DNA from: an uncultured Bacteroidales bacterium
GTDB lineage: Bacteria > Bacteroidota > Bacteroidia > Bacteroidales > Muribaculaceae
Direction of reading: 5' to 3'
NCBI GenBank assembly: GCA_902781045.1
Contig: CACZHT010000017.1
Span: 1 to 64,000, forward strand
Length of the DNA stretch: 64,000 bases
A program made the position numbers and the translations under genes. Positions 34,706 through 43,767 of the stretch are shown piece by piece. The stretch's first letter is position 1. Each line of letters starts with the position of its first letter. Under the pieces are notes generated by a model, which made no database searches, was not told where the DNA came from, and saw only the letters and a list, made by a program, of their open reading frames with translations.

Positions 34706-36877
34706 TTAGCGTTTGAGGGTACGGTCGAAGTAGTTGAGCACGCGCTGGTAGAGCGGCTCGCGCACGCCACAACCGTTGATTGAGTGATTCATGTTGGGAT
34801 AGACCATCATGTCGAACTGCCGCTTCTGTCCGTGCAGCTTGGCGATATACTGCATGGCATTGATGATGTGCACGTTGTCGTCGGCGCTGCCGAACATGAT
34901 GAGCAACTCGCCCTTGAGGTCGGCCACCTTGTCGAGCGGTGCGCTGTTGGCATATCCGTCAGGGTTCTCTTGTGGTGTGCGCATGAATCGCTCGGCATAG
35001 ATTGTGTCGTAGAACCGCCAGCTGGTCACCGGCGCAATGGACACGCCTGCCGCATAGTGACTGTCGGGATGCGACATGGCCATGAGCACCTCATAGCCAC
35101 CGAAGCTCCATCCCCAGATGCCGATGCGGTCGGCATCGACCCAGGGCTGGCTGGCCATGTAGCGTGCAGCCGCCACCTGGTCGATGGTCTCGTAGTGTCC
35201 CAAGTTCTGATAGATGAGCGACTCGAATGCCTTGCCCCTGGCTCCAGTTCCACGACCGTCAAAGCAAGCGACGACATAGCCCTGTGTGGCAAAATATTCC
35301 TCCCAGTCGAGCTTCCAGTTGTTGCGCACCTGCTGCGAGCCCGGCCCGCTGTACTGCGACATGATCACCGGGTACTTCTTGCCGGGATCAAAGTCGACGG
35401 GCTTGATGATGAAGCCGTTGATTGTGTATCCATCGTTCTCAAAGGTGATGAACTGTCGTCTGGGCACCTCGGGCACCAGATATTTGGCACAATATTCCTC
35501 GTTGAGCTGGAGGTCACGCACTGTGTTCTTGCGTCCCACCTGCTTCAGCCTATACTGCGTGGGGGTGTCGACGTTGCTAAAGGTGTGGATAAAAAAGGTG
35601 AAGTCGCTGTTGAATGTTGCCGAATTGGTGCCCTTGTCGGCCGCCACATCCTGCACGCGCCCCTTGTCGTCGACGCGCCGCACTACGCGGTTGAGCGGAC
35701 CGTCGGTACACTGATAGTAGAACAGCCGGTTCTTCGCGTCATAGCCATAGTAGGCCGTGACAGGCTCCTGACCCGTGGTGAGTTGGCGCATGAGCTTGCC
35801 GTCGAGGTCATACTGATATAGCTGGCAGTAACCTGAGGTCTCGTTGGGGATGACCAGGAAATTGTCATAGTAGGCCACGTTGCGCGCCATCTCACTGTCG
35901 ATCCAACTGGTTGATGTCTCGTGATAGATGTCACGGGCAGCCCCGGTTGTGGGATTGACGCGATAGATGTGCATATCGTTCTGAGTGCGGTTGAGCGTCA
36001 TCACCATCAGCGCGCCGGCGGGTCCAGCATAGCCGATGTGGGGCACATAGTCGTCCTGTGCCAACGGCACATCCATCTTGCTGAGCCTTGATGTGGCCAC
36101 GTCGTAGCTGTGGACGGTGACCACGGCATTCTTCTCACCAGCCACAGGATACTTGTAGTCGTAAGAGCCGGGATAGAGGGCATAGTCCTCGTTGGGCTTG
36201 CAGTCGCCCTCGTACATGGTCATCGAGTACATGGGCACATCGCTCTCGTCCCATCGGATGAATGAGAGTGTACGGCTGTCGCTGGACCAGGCGAACGAGT
36301 TGAGCATGGCGAACTCCTCCTCATAGACCCAGTCGGGCACAGCGTTGATGACATGGTTCTTGCGTCCGTCAGTGGTGACCTGGGTGATGTTGCCGTCGGC
36401 CAGTCGCTGGACATAGACATTGTTGCCGGTGACATAGGCCACGCGCTCGCCGTCGGGCGACAGGGTGGCAATCTGCACGGGCTTGTCGCCTGCCACAGCA
36501 CGCATCTGGCCGGACTTGCGGTCATAGACAAAAAACCGTGCGGTGAACGAATGGCGATAGATGGGTTCGCTGTCGGCCCAGAGCAGGATGGCACTCTCGC
36601 TGTGGCTCATCTCATAGCCGTCCCAGCTGCGCACCTGTGCCGCCTGCATGGGCAGCGAGTCGAGCACGGTGGCCTCGCGCCGCCCGGTCTTGTAGGCATA
36701 GCGAGCGATGGTCTTGCCACCGTCAGTAATCTGGTAATAACACTTGCCGTCACTTGCCGGGGTGACGGCTCCGATGCCCTTAGGGCGGGCACCTCCCAGC
36801 ACATAGTCTTGCAGTGTGAGTGCGCCAGCACTCACGCTCACCGCCATAGCGGCAAGCAGTATCATGGATTTGTTCAT
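34706..36877 (-). CDS. Dipeptidyl peptidase IV-like S9 family peptidase
   Basis: The 723-residue enzyme has a signal peptide (MNKSMILLAAMAVSVSAGA), an eight-bladed beta-propeller region (about 30-480) and a C-terminal alpha/beta hydrolase domain. The nucleophile is in GWGWSFGGYE (Ser near residue 590), the Asp near 662 in FGSADDNVH and the His near 695 in PNMNHSI. A double-Glu motif (VYEEEFAM near 192) typical of DPP-IV binds the free N-terminus. It removes X-Pro or X-Ala dipeptides from peptides in the periplasm. It is upstream of, and nearly abuts, the acyl-ACP thioesterase. Confidence 0.92.
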   Translation of the reverse strand: MNKSMILLAAMAVSVSAGALTLQDYVLGGARPKGIGAVTPASDGKCYYQITDGGKTIARYAYKTGRREATVLDSLPMQAAQVRSWDGYEMSHSESAILLWADSEPIYRHSFTARFFVYDRKSGQMRAVAGDKPVQIATLSPDGERVAYVTGNNVYVQRLADGNITQVTTDGRKNHVINAVPDWVYEEEFAMLNSFAWSSDSRTLSFIRWDESDVPMYSMTMYEGDCKPNEDYALYPGSYDYKYPVAGEKNAVVTVHSYDVATSRLSKMDVPLAQDDYVPHIGYAGPAGALMVMTLNRTQNDMHIYRVNPTTGAARDIYHETSTSWIDSEMARNVAYYDNFLVIPNETSGYCQLYQYDLDGKLMRQLTTGQEPVTAYYGYDAKNRLFYYQCTDGPLNRVVRRVDDKGRVQDVAADKGTNSATFNSDFTFFIHTFSNVDTPTQYRLKQVGRKNTVRDLQLNEEYCAKYLVPEVPRRQFITFENDGYTINGFIIKPVDFDPGKKYPVIMSQYSGPGSQQVRNNWKLDWEEYFATQGYVVACFDGRGTGARGKAFESLIYQNLGHYETIDQVAAARYMASQPWVDADRIGIWGWSFGGYEVLMAMSHPDSHYAAGVSIAPVTSWRFYDTIYAERFMRTPQENPDGYANSAPLDKVADLKGELLIMFGSADDNVHIINAMQYIAKLHGQKRQFDMMVYPNMNHSINGCGVREPLYQRVLNYFDRTLKR

Positions 36878-36948
36878 TCTAGTTTATAGTTAATAGTTTA
36901 GAGTTTAAAGTTTCGGTGTGCAGCCACAACTATAGCCTAACTGCAATT

Positions 36949-37698
36949 CTAGATCGTGCCAGGCACAGTGTGGTGGGCAAATGCCTCGGCCGCCTGACAA
37001 CGGCACTCCAGGCCACGGAATCGCTCCATGGGCACATGCCATCCATCCAGCAGCTCGTCCATTCCCTGGCTCACATGGCAGCGGCATGCACGGTGCTTCT
37101 GCTCAAGCACGCTGGTGATGTCGACCCAGTCGGTGGGTTGGAACATCTGCGACTGCGTGCCCGTCATCGCCTCCATATAGTAGAGCTCAAACGTGCGCCC
37201 CACCCTGCGCCAGGCGTCCAGCACCAGCAGTCCACACGCAGCATGGTCGCGATGGCTGTCCACCGGCCAGTGCGTGAGCACCACATCAGGCTTCTCTCGC
37301 TCGAGCAGCTCACGCATCTCTCGATATCGTTCCAGGTTGACCTCGGTGTTGCCGTCCACCTGGCTCATGAAGATGTGCCTGGTGCCCACCACAGCATTGG
37401 CACGCTCGCTCTCAATCACGCGAATGGCCGCAGCCTCGTCATGGCTCTTGCCAGCAATGCCCGCCTCGCCGCGTGTGAGGTACACACACACCACCTCATG
37501 CCCGGCCTGAGTGAGCAGACACATCACTCCACCGGCACAAGTCTCGGGGTCGTCGGGATGCGCCCCGATGACCAGTATCTTACGTTTGCCGCCACTGTTT
37601 GCGGGCTTGTCTTGCCCCTGCGCTGCCAGAGGTATGCCACCTAATATGGTTGCTGCCGCGGCACCACTGGCCGCCTTGATCATATCTCGACGTGTCAT
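36949..37698 (-). CDS. PIG-L family deacetylase with Tat-like signal
   Basis: The 249-residue protein starts MTRRDMIKAASGAAAATILGG, a twin-arginine-type leader, so it is probably exported folded. The metal-binding motif HPDD is in VIGAHPDDPETCAGGVM near residue 48, and the second metal histidine is in HWPVDSHRDHAACGL near 152. PIG-L enzymes are zinc N-deacetylases of GlcNAc-type substrates. Several Bacteroidales PIG-L proteins lie among glycan or peptidase genes. The substrate cannot be deduced. Confidence 0.82.
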   Translation of the reverse strand: MTRRDMIKAASGAAAATILGGIPLAAQGQDKPANSGGKRKILVIGAHPDDPETCAGGVMCLLTQAGHEVVCVYLTRGEAGIAGKSHDEAAAIRVIESERANAVVGTRHIFMSQVDGNTEVNLERYREMRELLEREKPDVVLTHWPVDSHRDHAACGLLVLDAWRRVGRTFELYYMEAMTGTQSQMFQPTDWVDITSVLEQKHRACRCHVSQGMDELLDGWHVPMERFRGLECRCQAAEAFAHHTVPGTI

Positions 37699-37699
37699 G

Positions 37700-37862
37700 A
37701 TTTTAAGACGTTAGATTTTAGTTGTTAGTTTTTAGTTGTTAGTTGTTAGTTGTTAGATGGACTTTGGACGTTAGACTTTAGACGTTAGATAGAATTTAGA
37801 CGTTAGACGCTTAATCCACTAACAACTAAAAACTAAAAACTAACAACTAACAACTTCTAGGA
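37700..37862. repeat. Heptamer repeats with long-range hairpin
   Basis: TTAGTTG/TTAGTTT heptamers at about 37705-37757 face complementary CTAACAA/CTAAAAA heptamers at 37822-37856. Together they could fold into a long, AT-rich hairpin between two minus-strand genes. A CGTTAGA unit recurs four times in between. Confidence 0.55.
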
Positions 37863-37863
37863 G

Positions 37864-39522
37864 CTAGATGACGGCGATGGCACGGCGACGTCCGTCAGGC
37901 TGAATCTCGGTCAGGATAGTGATGGTGTCGCCAGTGGCACGGCCTTGCAGCAACTGCCCGGGAACGAAGCATCCCTCGACAAATCCATACTGCTTGCCTC
38001 CCTGCCCCTGCAGCACCTTGAGCTCGCCAGTGACCGCGTCACCGAATGCCGGCAGCACGTCGTCGCGCTGGGCAGGGTCGACGGTGAGCAGTCGCAGCTT
38101 GTCGCCCTCGGCCTGCACGCGCAGGTAGACATAGGCAGTGTCCTGAGGCAGCTTGCTGACCCGGGCAAAGAGCGACTTGCCGTCGGGCATCACCAGCTTG
38201 GCCAATGGGTGCCCCTGCTTGTCGTTGAATCGTGCCACCACCACAGCAGGCACCTGAGGCACGTCCTGATAGACCCAGCCCACGATGGCCTGGGCGCGCT
38301 GGGCGTAGAGCAGACGGTTGTTCTGGGTAGCAACGGTGTCGGCGGGGATGCGCTTGCGCAACTGCTCATAGCGCCACGACTTGTGCCACCCGTAGCGCTC
38401 ACGTGTGGCACGATAAATCTCGAGCTCGCAAAGGGCGGCCGGCATGTTGCCCTCGCGGGCCAGCTCCCATCCCAGCTCGCGATGAATCTCGCTGGTGTAG
38501 TTGTCCGACACCTTGAGGGTCAGTGTCTGGCACAGTGCCGAGGTCTTCATGTCTAGGTCGTGGGTGAGCATGCCGGCCAGCTCGTGCCACACATAGTATT
38601 TGCCAATCGAGGCGGCCAACTGGCGGTGCATGTTCAGTGCCCGCTCCTTGTCTCCACGGTTGAAGAGTGCGAGCGACAGATATCGCTTGAGCTCCAGCTT
38701 GTCTGGGAATCGTTCCACCACCTGGGTGAGCAGTTGCATGAACTCACCGCTGTAGGTCATGTCGCGCATCAGCTTCTTGAAATTGATGTAATGAGCCACA
38801 GCCGCCTCGACCAGCGAGGGGAAGCTGCCGGGATGCCTGCCTTGCTTGCGCTCTTTGCGCTGCCAGTCCTCGGGCATGAAGTTGCTCTCGCCCCACATAT
38901 CCAGAAACTTGGAGAAGTCAAACTCCTTGCCAAACCGTTTGGACAGTCGAAGGGCCACCACCAGGATGCGCGAGTGCAGAACCGATGGTCTGGACACGCC
39001 CGTGAGACTCATGTAGTGAGCCAGGGCGTGCCGCGCCTCGATGCACGGCACGTGCTGCTGTTGCCACAAGTGGTGCCAGATGATCCAGCCGGCCCGCTCA
39101 TGCAGCGGCTCGGTGAGCTGATGGTCGGTGATGAGTTGCGCCACAAAGTCGTAGGGTGCGATGGTGTCGCCGGTGCGTGCCTCGTGATAGGCCGCCTTGA
39201 CATCGGCATAAAAGGGCTGCATGTGCCTGATGAGTCGCGCCAGTGCGCGGTCAGGCAGACTGCGTTCGTCGCCGGCCTCCGGCTGCTGTTCGCCCATACG
39301 GGGCAGCAGCTGCCCCATACGCTCGGCCAGCACGCCGGCCTCGTTGGCATAGCCGCGCTGCAACTCGCTGTAGGCCATGTCGTGCAGTGTCCAAAACAAA
39401 GCTCTAGCCGCCCATGCGTCCTCGGGGGCCTGATTCAAATCACTCATGGCCATCTCGTATGCCTCAGGCAACTGACCATTCTTCCTCAATTCGTTAACCT
39501 GCTTGAAACTCATATCTATCAA
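37864..39522 (-). CDS. Large helical-repeat protein of unknown function
   Basis: The 552-residue protein has TPR-like helical pairs at the start (MSFKQVNELRKNGQLPEAYEMAMSDLNQAPEDAWAARALFW). A long all-alpha middle lacks a recognised motif, and a beta-rich C-terminal part (about 415-552) with repeated GxxxxxFVxGxFVPGQLLQGRATGDTITIL-like segments resembles OB or S1-type folds. No membrane helix or signal is present. A second ATG lies three codons inside (39513). It has its own promoter (39579-39608) and is divergent from the PD-(D/E)XK nuclease. The combination suggests an RNA- or DNA-associated factor, but this is inference. Confidence 0.6.
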   Translation of the reverse strand: MIDMSFKQVNELRKNGQLPEAYEMAMSDLNQAPEDAWAARALFWTLHDMAYSELQRGYANEAGVLAERMGQLLPRMGEQQPEAGDERSLPDRALARLIRHMQPFYADVKAAYHEARTGDTIAPYDFVAQLITDHQLTEPLHERAGWIIWHHLWQQQHVPCIEARHALAHYMSLTGVSRPSVLHSRILVVALRLSKRFGKEFDFSKFLDMWGESNFMPEDWQRKERKQGRHPGSFPSLVEAAVAHYINFKKLMRDMTYSGEFMQLLTQVVERFPDKLELKRYLSLALFNRGDKERALNMHRQLAASIGKYYVWHELAGMLTHDLDMKTSALCQTLTLKVSDNYTSEIHRELGWELAREGNMPAALCELEIYRATRERYGWHKSWRYEQLRKRIPADTVATQNNRLLYAQRAQAIVGWVYQDVPQVPAVVVARFNDKQGHPLAKLVMPDGKSLFARVSKLPQDTAYVYLRVQAEGDKLRLLTVDPAQRDDVLPAFGDAVTGELKVLQGQGGKQYGFVEGCFVPGQLLQGRATGDTITILTEIQPDGRRRAIAVI

Positions 39523-39578
39523 CCGTTTAGATGTGTGAGCTGCCAGGCAAGACAGGGCCTGGCAATCCTAATGACTTG

Positions 39579-39608
39579 CAAATATAGCGATTTTTCGGCA
39601 GTTATCAA
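39579..39608 (-). promoter_or_regulatory. Promoter of the helical-repeat protein gene
   Basis: On the minus strand TTG (39608-39606), a 19-bp spacer and TATATTTG (39586-39579) match the Bacteroidetes promoter. The start lies 57 bp downstream. Confidence 0.6.
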
Positions 39609-39656
39609 CAATTTTTTTGCCAGTTTGGTGTTTTTTGTAATGAAAACGCAACACTC

Positions 39657-40379
39657 ATGACCTACAACGACATCAACCGGCACCAGCGCGACGCATACAT
39701 CACGTTCGACAGTGCCAGCCACACCTACAGTCACGGCGGACGCGAGTTCACCTCGGTCACCCGCTTGGTAGAGAGCCACTTTGAACAGTTCGATGCCGAC
39801 TACTGGGCCGCCCGCAAGGCTCCCGCCCTGGGTGTCACGCCCGAGCAGCTCAAAGCCCAGTGGGCACTCAAGGGCGAGCAGGCCCGCAACCTGGGCACAC
39901 AGATGCACGAGAAGATTGAGCGCCACTACCTGGGTCTCGCCAACGAGAGCGATGCCACCTATCGCCTGTTCGAGCAGTTCGCCAGCCGTCACCACCTGGT
40001 GCCCTACCGCACCGAGTGGGCCATCTATGACGAGGAGAGCGGCGTGGCCGGCACGCTCGACATGCTCGAGTGCCAGGACGGTGTGTTCAACATCTACGAC
40101 TGGAAACGCAGCAACAAGGTGGTGACCGACGGCATAGCCAAGCGCGAGAACCGCTGGGGCAAGCACGCCTCGACTCCCATCGAGCATGTGCCCGACACCA
40201 CCTACTGGCACTACGCCCTGCAGGTGAGCATCTACCGCTACATCCTGGAGAAGAACTACGGCATACGTGTCAACTCAGGCCAGCTGGTGGTCCTCCACCC
40301 CGACAATCCCTGCCCATACGTTGTTGCCGTGCCCTACATGAAGCCCGAGGTTCAGGCCCTGCTCAAGACCAGACGATAG
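39657..40379 (+). CDS. PD-(D/E)XK superfamily nuclease (RecB/Cas4-like)
   Basis: The 240-residue protein shows the RecB-family nuclease order: a helix with GTQMHEKIERHYLG near residue 81 (the conserved H), GVAGTLDMLE near 125 (active-site D), IYDWKRSNKV near 142 (DxK, catalytic D and K) and QVSIYRYILEKNYG near 189, matching the QxxxY motif. Such nucleases process DNA ends. A Cas4-type role cannot be claimed because the four iron-sulfur cysteines are not apparent. It starts divergently from the helical-repeat gene and lies 0.9 kb from the CRISPR effectors, so a link is possible but unproven. Confidence 0.75.
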   Translation: MTYNDINRHQRDAYITFDSASHTYSHGGREFTSVTRLVESHFEQFDADYWAARKAPALGVTPEQLKAQWALKGEQARNLGTQMHEKIERHYLGLANESDATYRLFEQFASRHHLVPYRTEWAIYDEESGVAGTLDMLECQDGVFNIYDWKRSNKVVTDGIAKRENRWGKHASTPIEHVPDTTYWHYALQVSIYRYILEKNYGIRVNSGQLVVLHPDNPCPYVVAVPYMKPEVQALLKTRR

Positions 40380-40413
40380 GCTTGCCCCACACAGCCCTCC
40401 TCGAGCGAGAGGC

Positions 40414-40998
40414 TCACTTGCGCCAAGCGTTGACCACCTCGCCGATGTACATCGTGTGCACACCGGCGGGAAAGTTGGCATACATCTGTCGGGGCACATC
40501 GTCCTTGAAGTACTGCGGGTCGAATGGTGCGGCATACATCGTGCGGCACTCAAGCACCATGTCGGCCTCGACATAATAGGGTGTGCCGTGCTCAGTGTAG
40601 GCTGTGTGTAGCCCCAGAGCACGGGCCTTGTCGCCGTCGCGCCCGCTTTTCGTGCCCATATATTCCAGGATCTCGTCACGACGGTCGGCAAAGGCCATGA
40701 CGGTGAAATACTGTGCGCCGTCCATCATCTGCTTGGTGTATCGCTTCTCGGCCACATAGACCGTGACGGCAGTCTTCCGCCACAGCGTGCCGATGCCCCC
40801 CCAGCCTATGGTCATGGCATTGCTCTGCCGCTCATTGCCTGCGGCCAGGAGCAGGGCATGCCTGAACCAGTTGAAGCCATTTTCATTGAAGTCTTGCTCG
40901 ACGGCAATCGGCTTGAATCCATGCTCGGTCTGCGCCGCCACAGCTCCCGGTGCAGCCACCATCAGCGCAACCAAAATCATCTTGAAAAGTTGTCTCAT
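40414..40998 (-). CDS. Exported flavin reductase-like (flavoredoxin-type) protein
   Basis: The 194-residue protein has a signal peptide (MRQLFKMILVALMVAAPGAVAAQ). The mature part starts with the FMN-binding split-barrel pattern: ERQSNAMTIGWGGIGTLWRKTAVTVYVAEKRYTKQMM near residue 55, followed by FTVMAFADRRDEILEYMGTKSGRDGDK. This is a flavin reductase/flavoredoxin-like domain, normally cytoplasmic; an exported version is unusual. It would bind FMN in the periplasm. Physiological partner unknown. Confidence 0.75.
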   Translation of the reverse strand: MRQLFKMILVALMVAAPGAVAAQTEHGFKPIAVEQDFNENGFNWFRHALLLAAGNERQSNAMTIGWGGIGTLWRKTAVTVYVAEKRYTKQMMDGAQYFTVMAFADRRDEILEYMGTKSGRDGDKARALGLHTAYTEHGTPYYVEADMVLECRTMYAAPFDPQYFKDDVPRQMYANFPAGVHTMYIGEVVNAWRK

Positions 40999-41252
40999 AT
41001 CTGTTCTATTATGGGTTGATGTTGAAAAAGGCAGCTAACCACACTATCTGCCATTAGCTGTGAGCGCATTGTTATCATTGCGATACGTTTTGCCTCTGTT
41101 ATCGGCGTACAGAGGTAGTACGTTTATTCGATATTGTGGGCATGACTGGGCGAATTGTTGATAACTAGCAGTAATTTTCGTCTGTTTTTTTGTAGACTCG
41201 AGGGGAAAAGACTGGACAGAGGCGGGTTGGCATGATTTTTGCATATTGATGT

Positions 41253-41260
41253 TATGTTTG
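41253..41260 (+). promoter_or_regulatory. -7 box before the Card1-like gene
   Basis: TATGTTTG matches TAnnTTTG and lies 28 bp before the effector gene start. A good -33 box at about 19 bp spacing is not evident. Confidence 0.4.
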
Positions 41261-41288
41261 CCTTCTATGCTTAACATCAACAGAAATT

Positions 41289-42422
41289 ATGGACAAAAAG
41301 ATCAACATATCGCTGGTGGGTGGACAGCCGTTCCCCGTGTATGCCCAGATTCTGGACAACCAGCCCGAGATAGCCATTCTGGTGTGCTCGAGAGACACCT
41401 TCAAATATGCTGAAAATGTCAAGCGTTTACTCAACCGACGGCATCCTAGCATCGATGTATTCATTGCCGAGCTTTCGGCCGAAGACAACCTGCAAGCCGA
41501 TGAAGCCATCCGCGCGCAATGTGCGCTATATTGCAAGCCGTCGAATACTGTCACCGTGCACGTGGCTGGTGGCACAAAGCCTTGGTCGATTCTGTATGCC
41601 AAGCACTTTGGCGGCAAGGCCTCGATTGTGTTTATCGACCAGAACAATGTGATTTGGGACCTGGACACGCTCGCCCAGCACCGTTTTGACTCATCGTCAA
41701 TCAGCATCCCCGACACATTCGCCTTGCAGGGAGTGACCGTCAAGTCCACGCCGTTTGAAAGCTACGATGCCAGCGACAGCGAGTGTGTGAGGCAAATCAA
41801 GCAGTTGCGCAAGTGCAATTTCAGGGCCTTTAACCGCATCACGATGGAGTTGTCACAACATCCCAACCTGACGTGCAGCAGTGCCGACCAGTGCAGCATC
41901 AACTGGGATGCCGAGCAGCAACTGTATGAGTGCCACTTTGAGTATCACGGCAAGTTTGACAAGGTGATTGACCGCAACCTGTCGGCAACTCACGTCAAGC
42001 ATCTGCTGCTCAATACTGGCTGGTTTGAGTATGAGGTGGCTTCACTGTTGCAACAATGGCCCATGACCAGCCAGATAGTGATGAACGCGGCCATCAACTA
42101 TGCCAACACGACCAGGACTGTCAACGAGCTAGACATCATCGTCAAGACTCGTCACGACAAGTTGCTGTTTGTCGAGTGCAAGACCCAAATTTACGACTCA
42201 ACGGCTATAGACAAGTTCAACGATGTAGTCAAAAAATATGGCGGCATGGGCAGTAAACGCATCTTCATCACCGACGTACCTCTGAAGGACCTGCCCCGTG
42301 ACAAATGCGAGACAAGCGGCATCCCGCACTTTGCGTTACAGCAAATCGCTCAAAGCGACGAGACCCGTCAGGCGTTCTTTGCGGCACTCGATGCCTACAT
42401 GAGCAACATCAACGAACGATAA
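41289..42422 (+). CDS. card1: Card1/Can2-like CRISPR ancillary nuclease (CARF + PD-(D/E)XK)
   Basis: The 377-residue protein resembles Card1/Can2 (DUF1887-type). The N-terminal half (about 1-150) is CARF-like, with the conserved VHVAGGTKPWSILYAKHF segment near residues 90-107 that would sense cyclic oligoadenylate. The C-terminal half holds a restriction-endonuclease-like core: GWFEYEV (E247), NELDIIV (E280, D282) and LLFVECKT (E296, K298). Family members, when bound by cA4, cut single-stranded RNA and/or nick or cut DNA, and help cause dormancy during phage attack. It is the first plus-strand gene of the CRISPR locus, followed at 20 bp by the CARF-HEPN gene. The pair probably form one transcript. 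Confidence 0.85.
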   Translation: MDKKINISLVGGQPFPVYAQILDNQPEIAILVCSRDTFKYAENVKRLLNRRHPSIDVFIAELSAEDNLQADEAIRAQCALYCKPSNTVTVHVAGGTKPWSILYAKHFGGKASIVFIDQNNVIWDLDTLAQHRFDSSSISIPDTFALQGVTVKSTPFESYDASDSECVRQIKQLRKCNFRAFNRITMELSQHPNLTCSSADQCSINWDAEQQLYECHFEYHGKFDKVIDRNLSATHVKHLLLNTGWFEYEVASLLQQWPMTSQIVMNAAINYANTTRTVNELDIIVKTRHDKLLFVECKTQIYDSTAIDKFNDVVKKYGGMGSKRIFITDVPLKDLPRDKCETSGIPHFALQQIAQSDETRQAFFAALDAYMSNINER

Positions 42423-42441
42423 CGACAAAAAACATAATTAT

Positions 42442-43767
42442 ATGTCACGAAAAATTTTTATCTCATTCCTGGGAACAGGAGGTTACTCTAATGGCCATTA
42501 TAGCCATGAGAACTTCAAATCACCTGAAACGCGGTTTATCCAGGTAGCAACACTACAGTATATCAATGACCACATCTCAAAGTGGCAACCTGGTGACAAA
42601 GCTGTAATTCTACTAACTAAGGATGCAGAGAAGCGAAACTGGGAAGACTATGGTGCAAAAGACAAAGACGGTTATTATTACCGAGGTTTAAAAGGAAGAC
42701 TTGAAGATTTGAATTATCCTATTAGCATTACTCCTATTAGAGATGTTCCGACCGGTGGTAATGAAAATGAGATTCTTGATATATTCTCATTACTCTTCAA
42801 GTCGATTGATGATGGAGACCAACTTTATATTGATGTTACACATGGCTTCCGTTCATTACCCATGTTGGTTATCGTCTTTGGTAACTACGCAAAATTCTTG
42901 AAAAAAGACCTTTACGTTAAAAGCATCACGTATGGCGCATACGAAGCCCGCAAAGGCAATGTGTCCCCAATTGTAGACTTGCAAGTATTATCTTCATTGC
43001 AGGATTGGACCTTTGCCGCTGCCGACTATCTTGAAAACGGAAATGCTGGACGACTTGCCAGTCTGGCACAAGAAAACGTAAAGCCATTGCTCGTTTCTTC
43101 GCAAGGGAAAGACAAAGAAGCTCAAGCGATAAAAGCACTAGCAGAAAAACTAAAAAATGCCACTGATGACATGCTCACATGCCGTGGAATGAACATTATC
43201 AATGGTACAAACATTTACGATCTTCAACGCTCATTAAGTGAAATAAAAAAGTCCTTTATCCCTCAACTAAATCCGCTCCTTAAAAAGATTGAGCACAACT
43301 TTTCCAACTTTACACCGGCCAAGAATATCTTGAATGGGATTGAAGCTGCGCAGTGGTGCGTAGACAATGCGATGTATCAGCAAGCTGCAACTTTACTTCA
43401 AGAGACTGTTGTCTCATTTTTCTCCTCTCGCCACGGTATAGCCATTGACGATGAGGAAAATCGGGGGCTAATCAACATAGCTCTAAACATCATAGCCGAA
43501 GGGAAACAAGTTAAGTTAGACGAATGGAAGGTCGATGAGAACAAAAAAGAAACTCTCAAACATATCATCGAGACAGACTCATTAATGCACAATGCAGAGA
43601 TAGTCAGTGCCTTTAGCTCGTTAACAGATGTCCGCAATGACATGAATCACAGTGGCATGCGTAGTACCCACCAGCCAATGAAACCGTCCAAAATAAAAAC
43701 AAGAGTAAATACTGCTCTAAAGGTTTTATCTGAAATATTATTGAACCATGGCAGCGAAGAAGATTAG
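42442..43767 (+). CDS. CARF-HEPN RNase, Csx1/Csx2-like (TIGR02221-type)
   Basis: The 441-residue protein opens with a Rossmann-like CARF strand and loop (KIFISFLGTGGYSNGHY). The signature YIDVTHGFRSLPMLVIVFGNY at about residues 131-151 is that of the TIGR02221/Csx2 and Csx1 group. The C-terminus has a HEPN motif, RNDMNH (R398-x4-H403), followed by a helix, which would form the RNase site in a dimer. Such proteins cut RNA when bound by cyclic oligoadenylate. Base use differs from the neighbours: codons are A/T-ending and the gene is visibly AT-rich, suggesting recent acquisition. Its 3' end overlaps the RecD-like helicase start by 20 bp. Confidence 0.85.
   Translation: MSRKIFISFLGTGGYSNGHYSHENFKSPETRFIQVATLQYINDHISKWQPGDKAVILLTKDAEKRNWEDYGAKDKDGYYYRGLKGRLEDLNYPISITPIRDVPTGGNENEILDIFSLLFKSIDDGDQLYIDVTHGFRSLPMLVIVFGNYAKFLKKDLYVKSITYGAYEARKGNVSPIVDLQVLSSLQDWTFAAADYLENGNAGRLASLAQENVKPLLVSSQGKDKEAQAIKALAEKLKNATDDMLTCRGMNIINGTNIYDLQRSLSEIKKSFIPQLNPLLKKIEHNFSNFTPAKNILNGIEAAQWCVDNAMYQQAATLLQETVVSFFSSRHGIAIDDEENRGLINIALNIIAEGKQVKLDEWKVDENKKETLKHIIETDSLMHNAEIVSAFSSLTDVRNDMNHSGMRSTHQPMKPSKIKTRVNTALKVLSEILLNHGSEED

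Noticed and set aside
39657..40379. Cas4
   Set aside because: The RecB-like nuclease lacks the cysteine cluster of Cas4 and is not in the cas operon.
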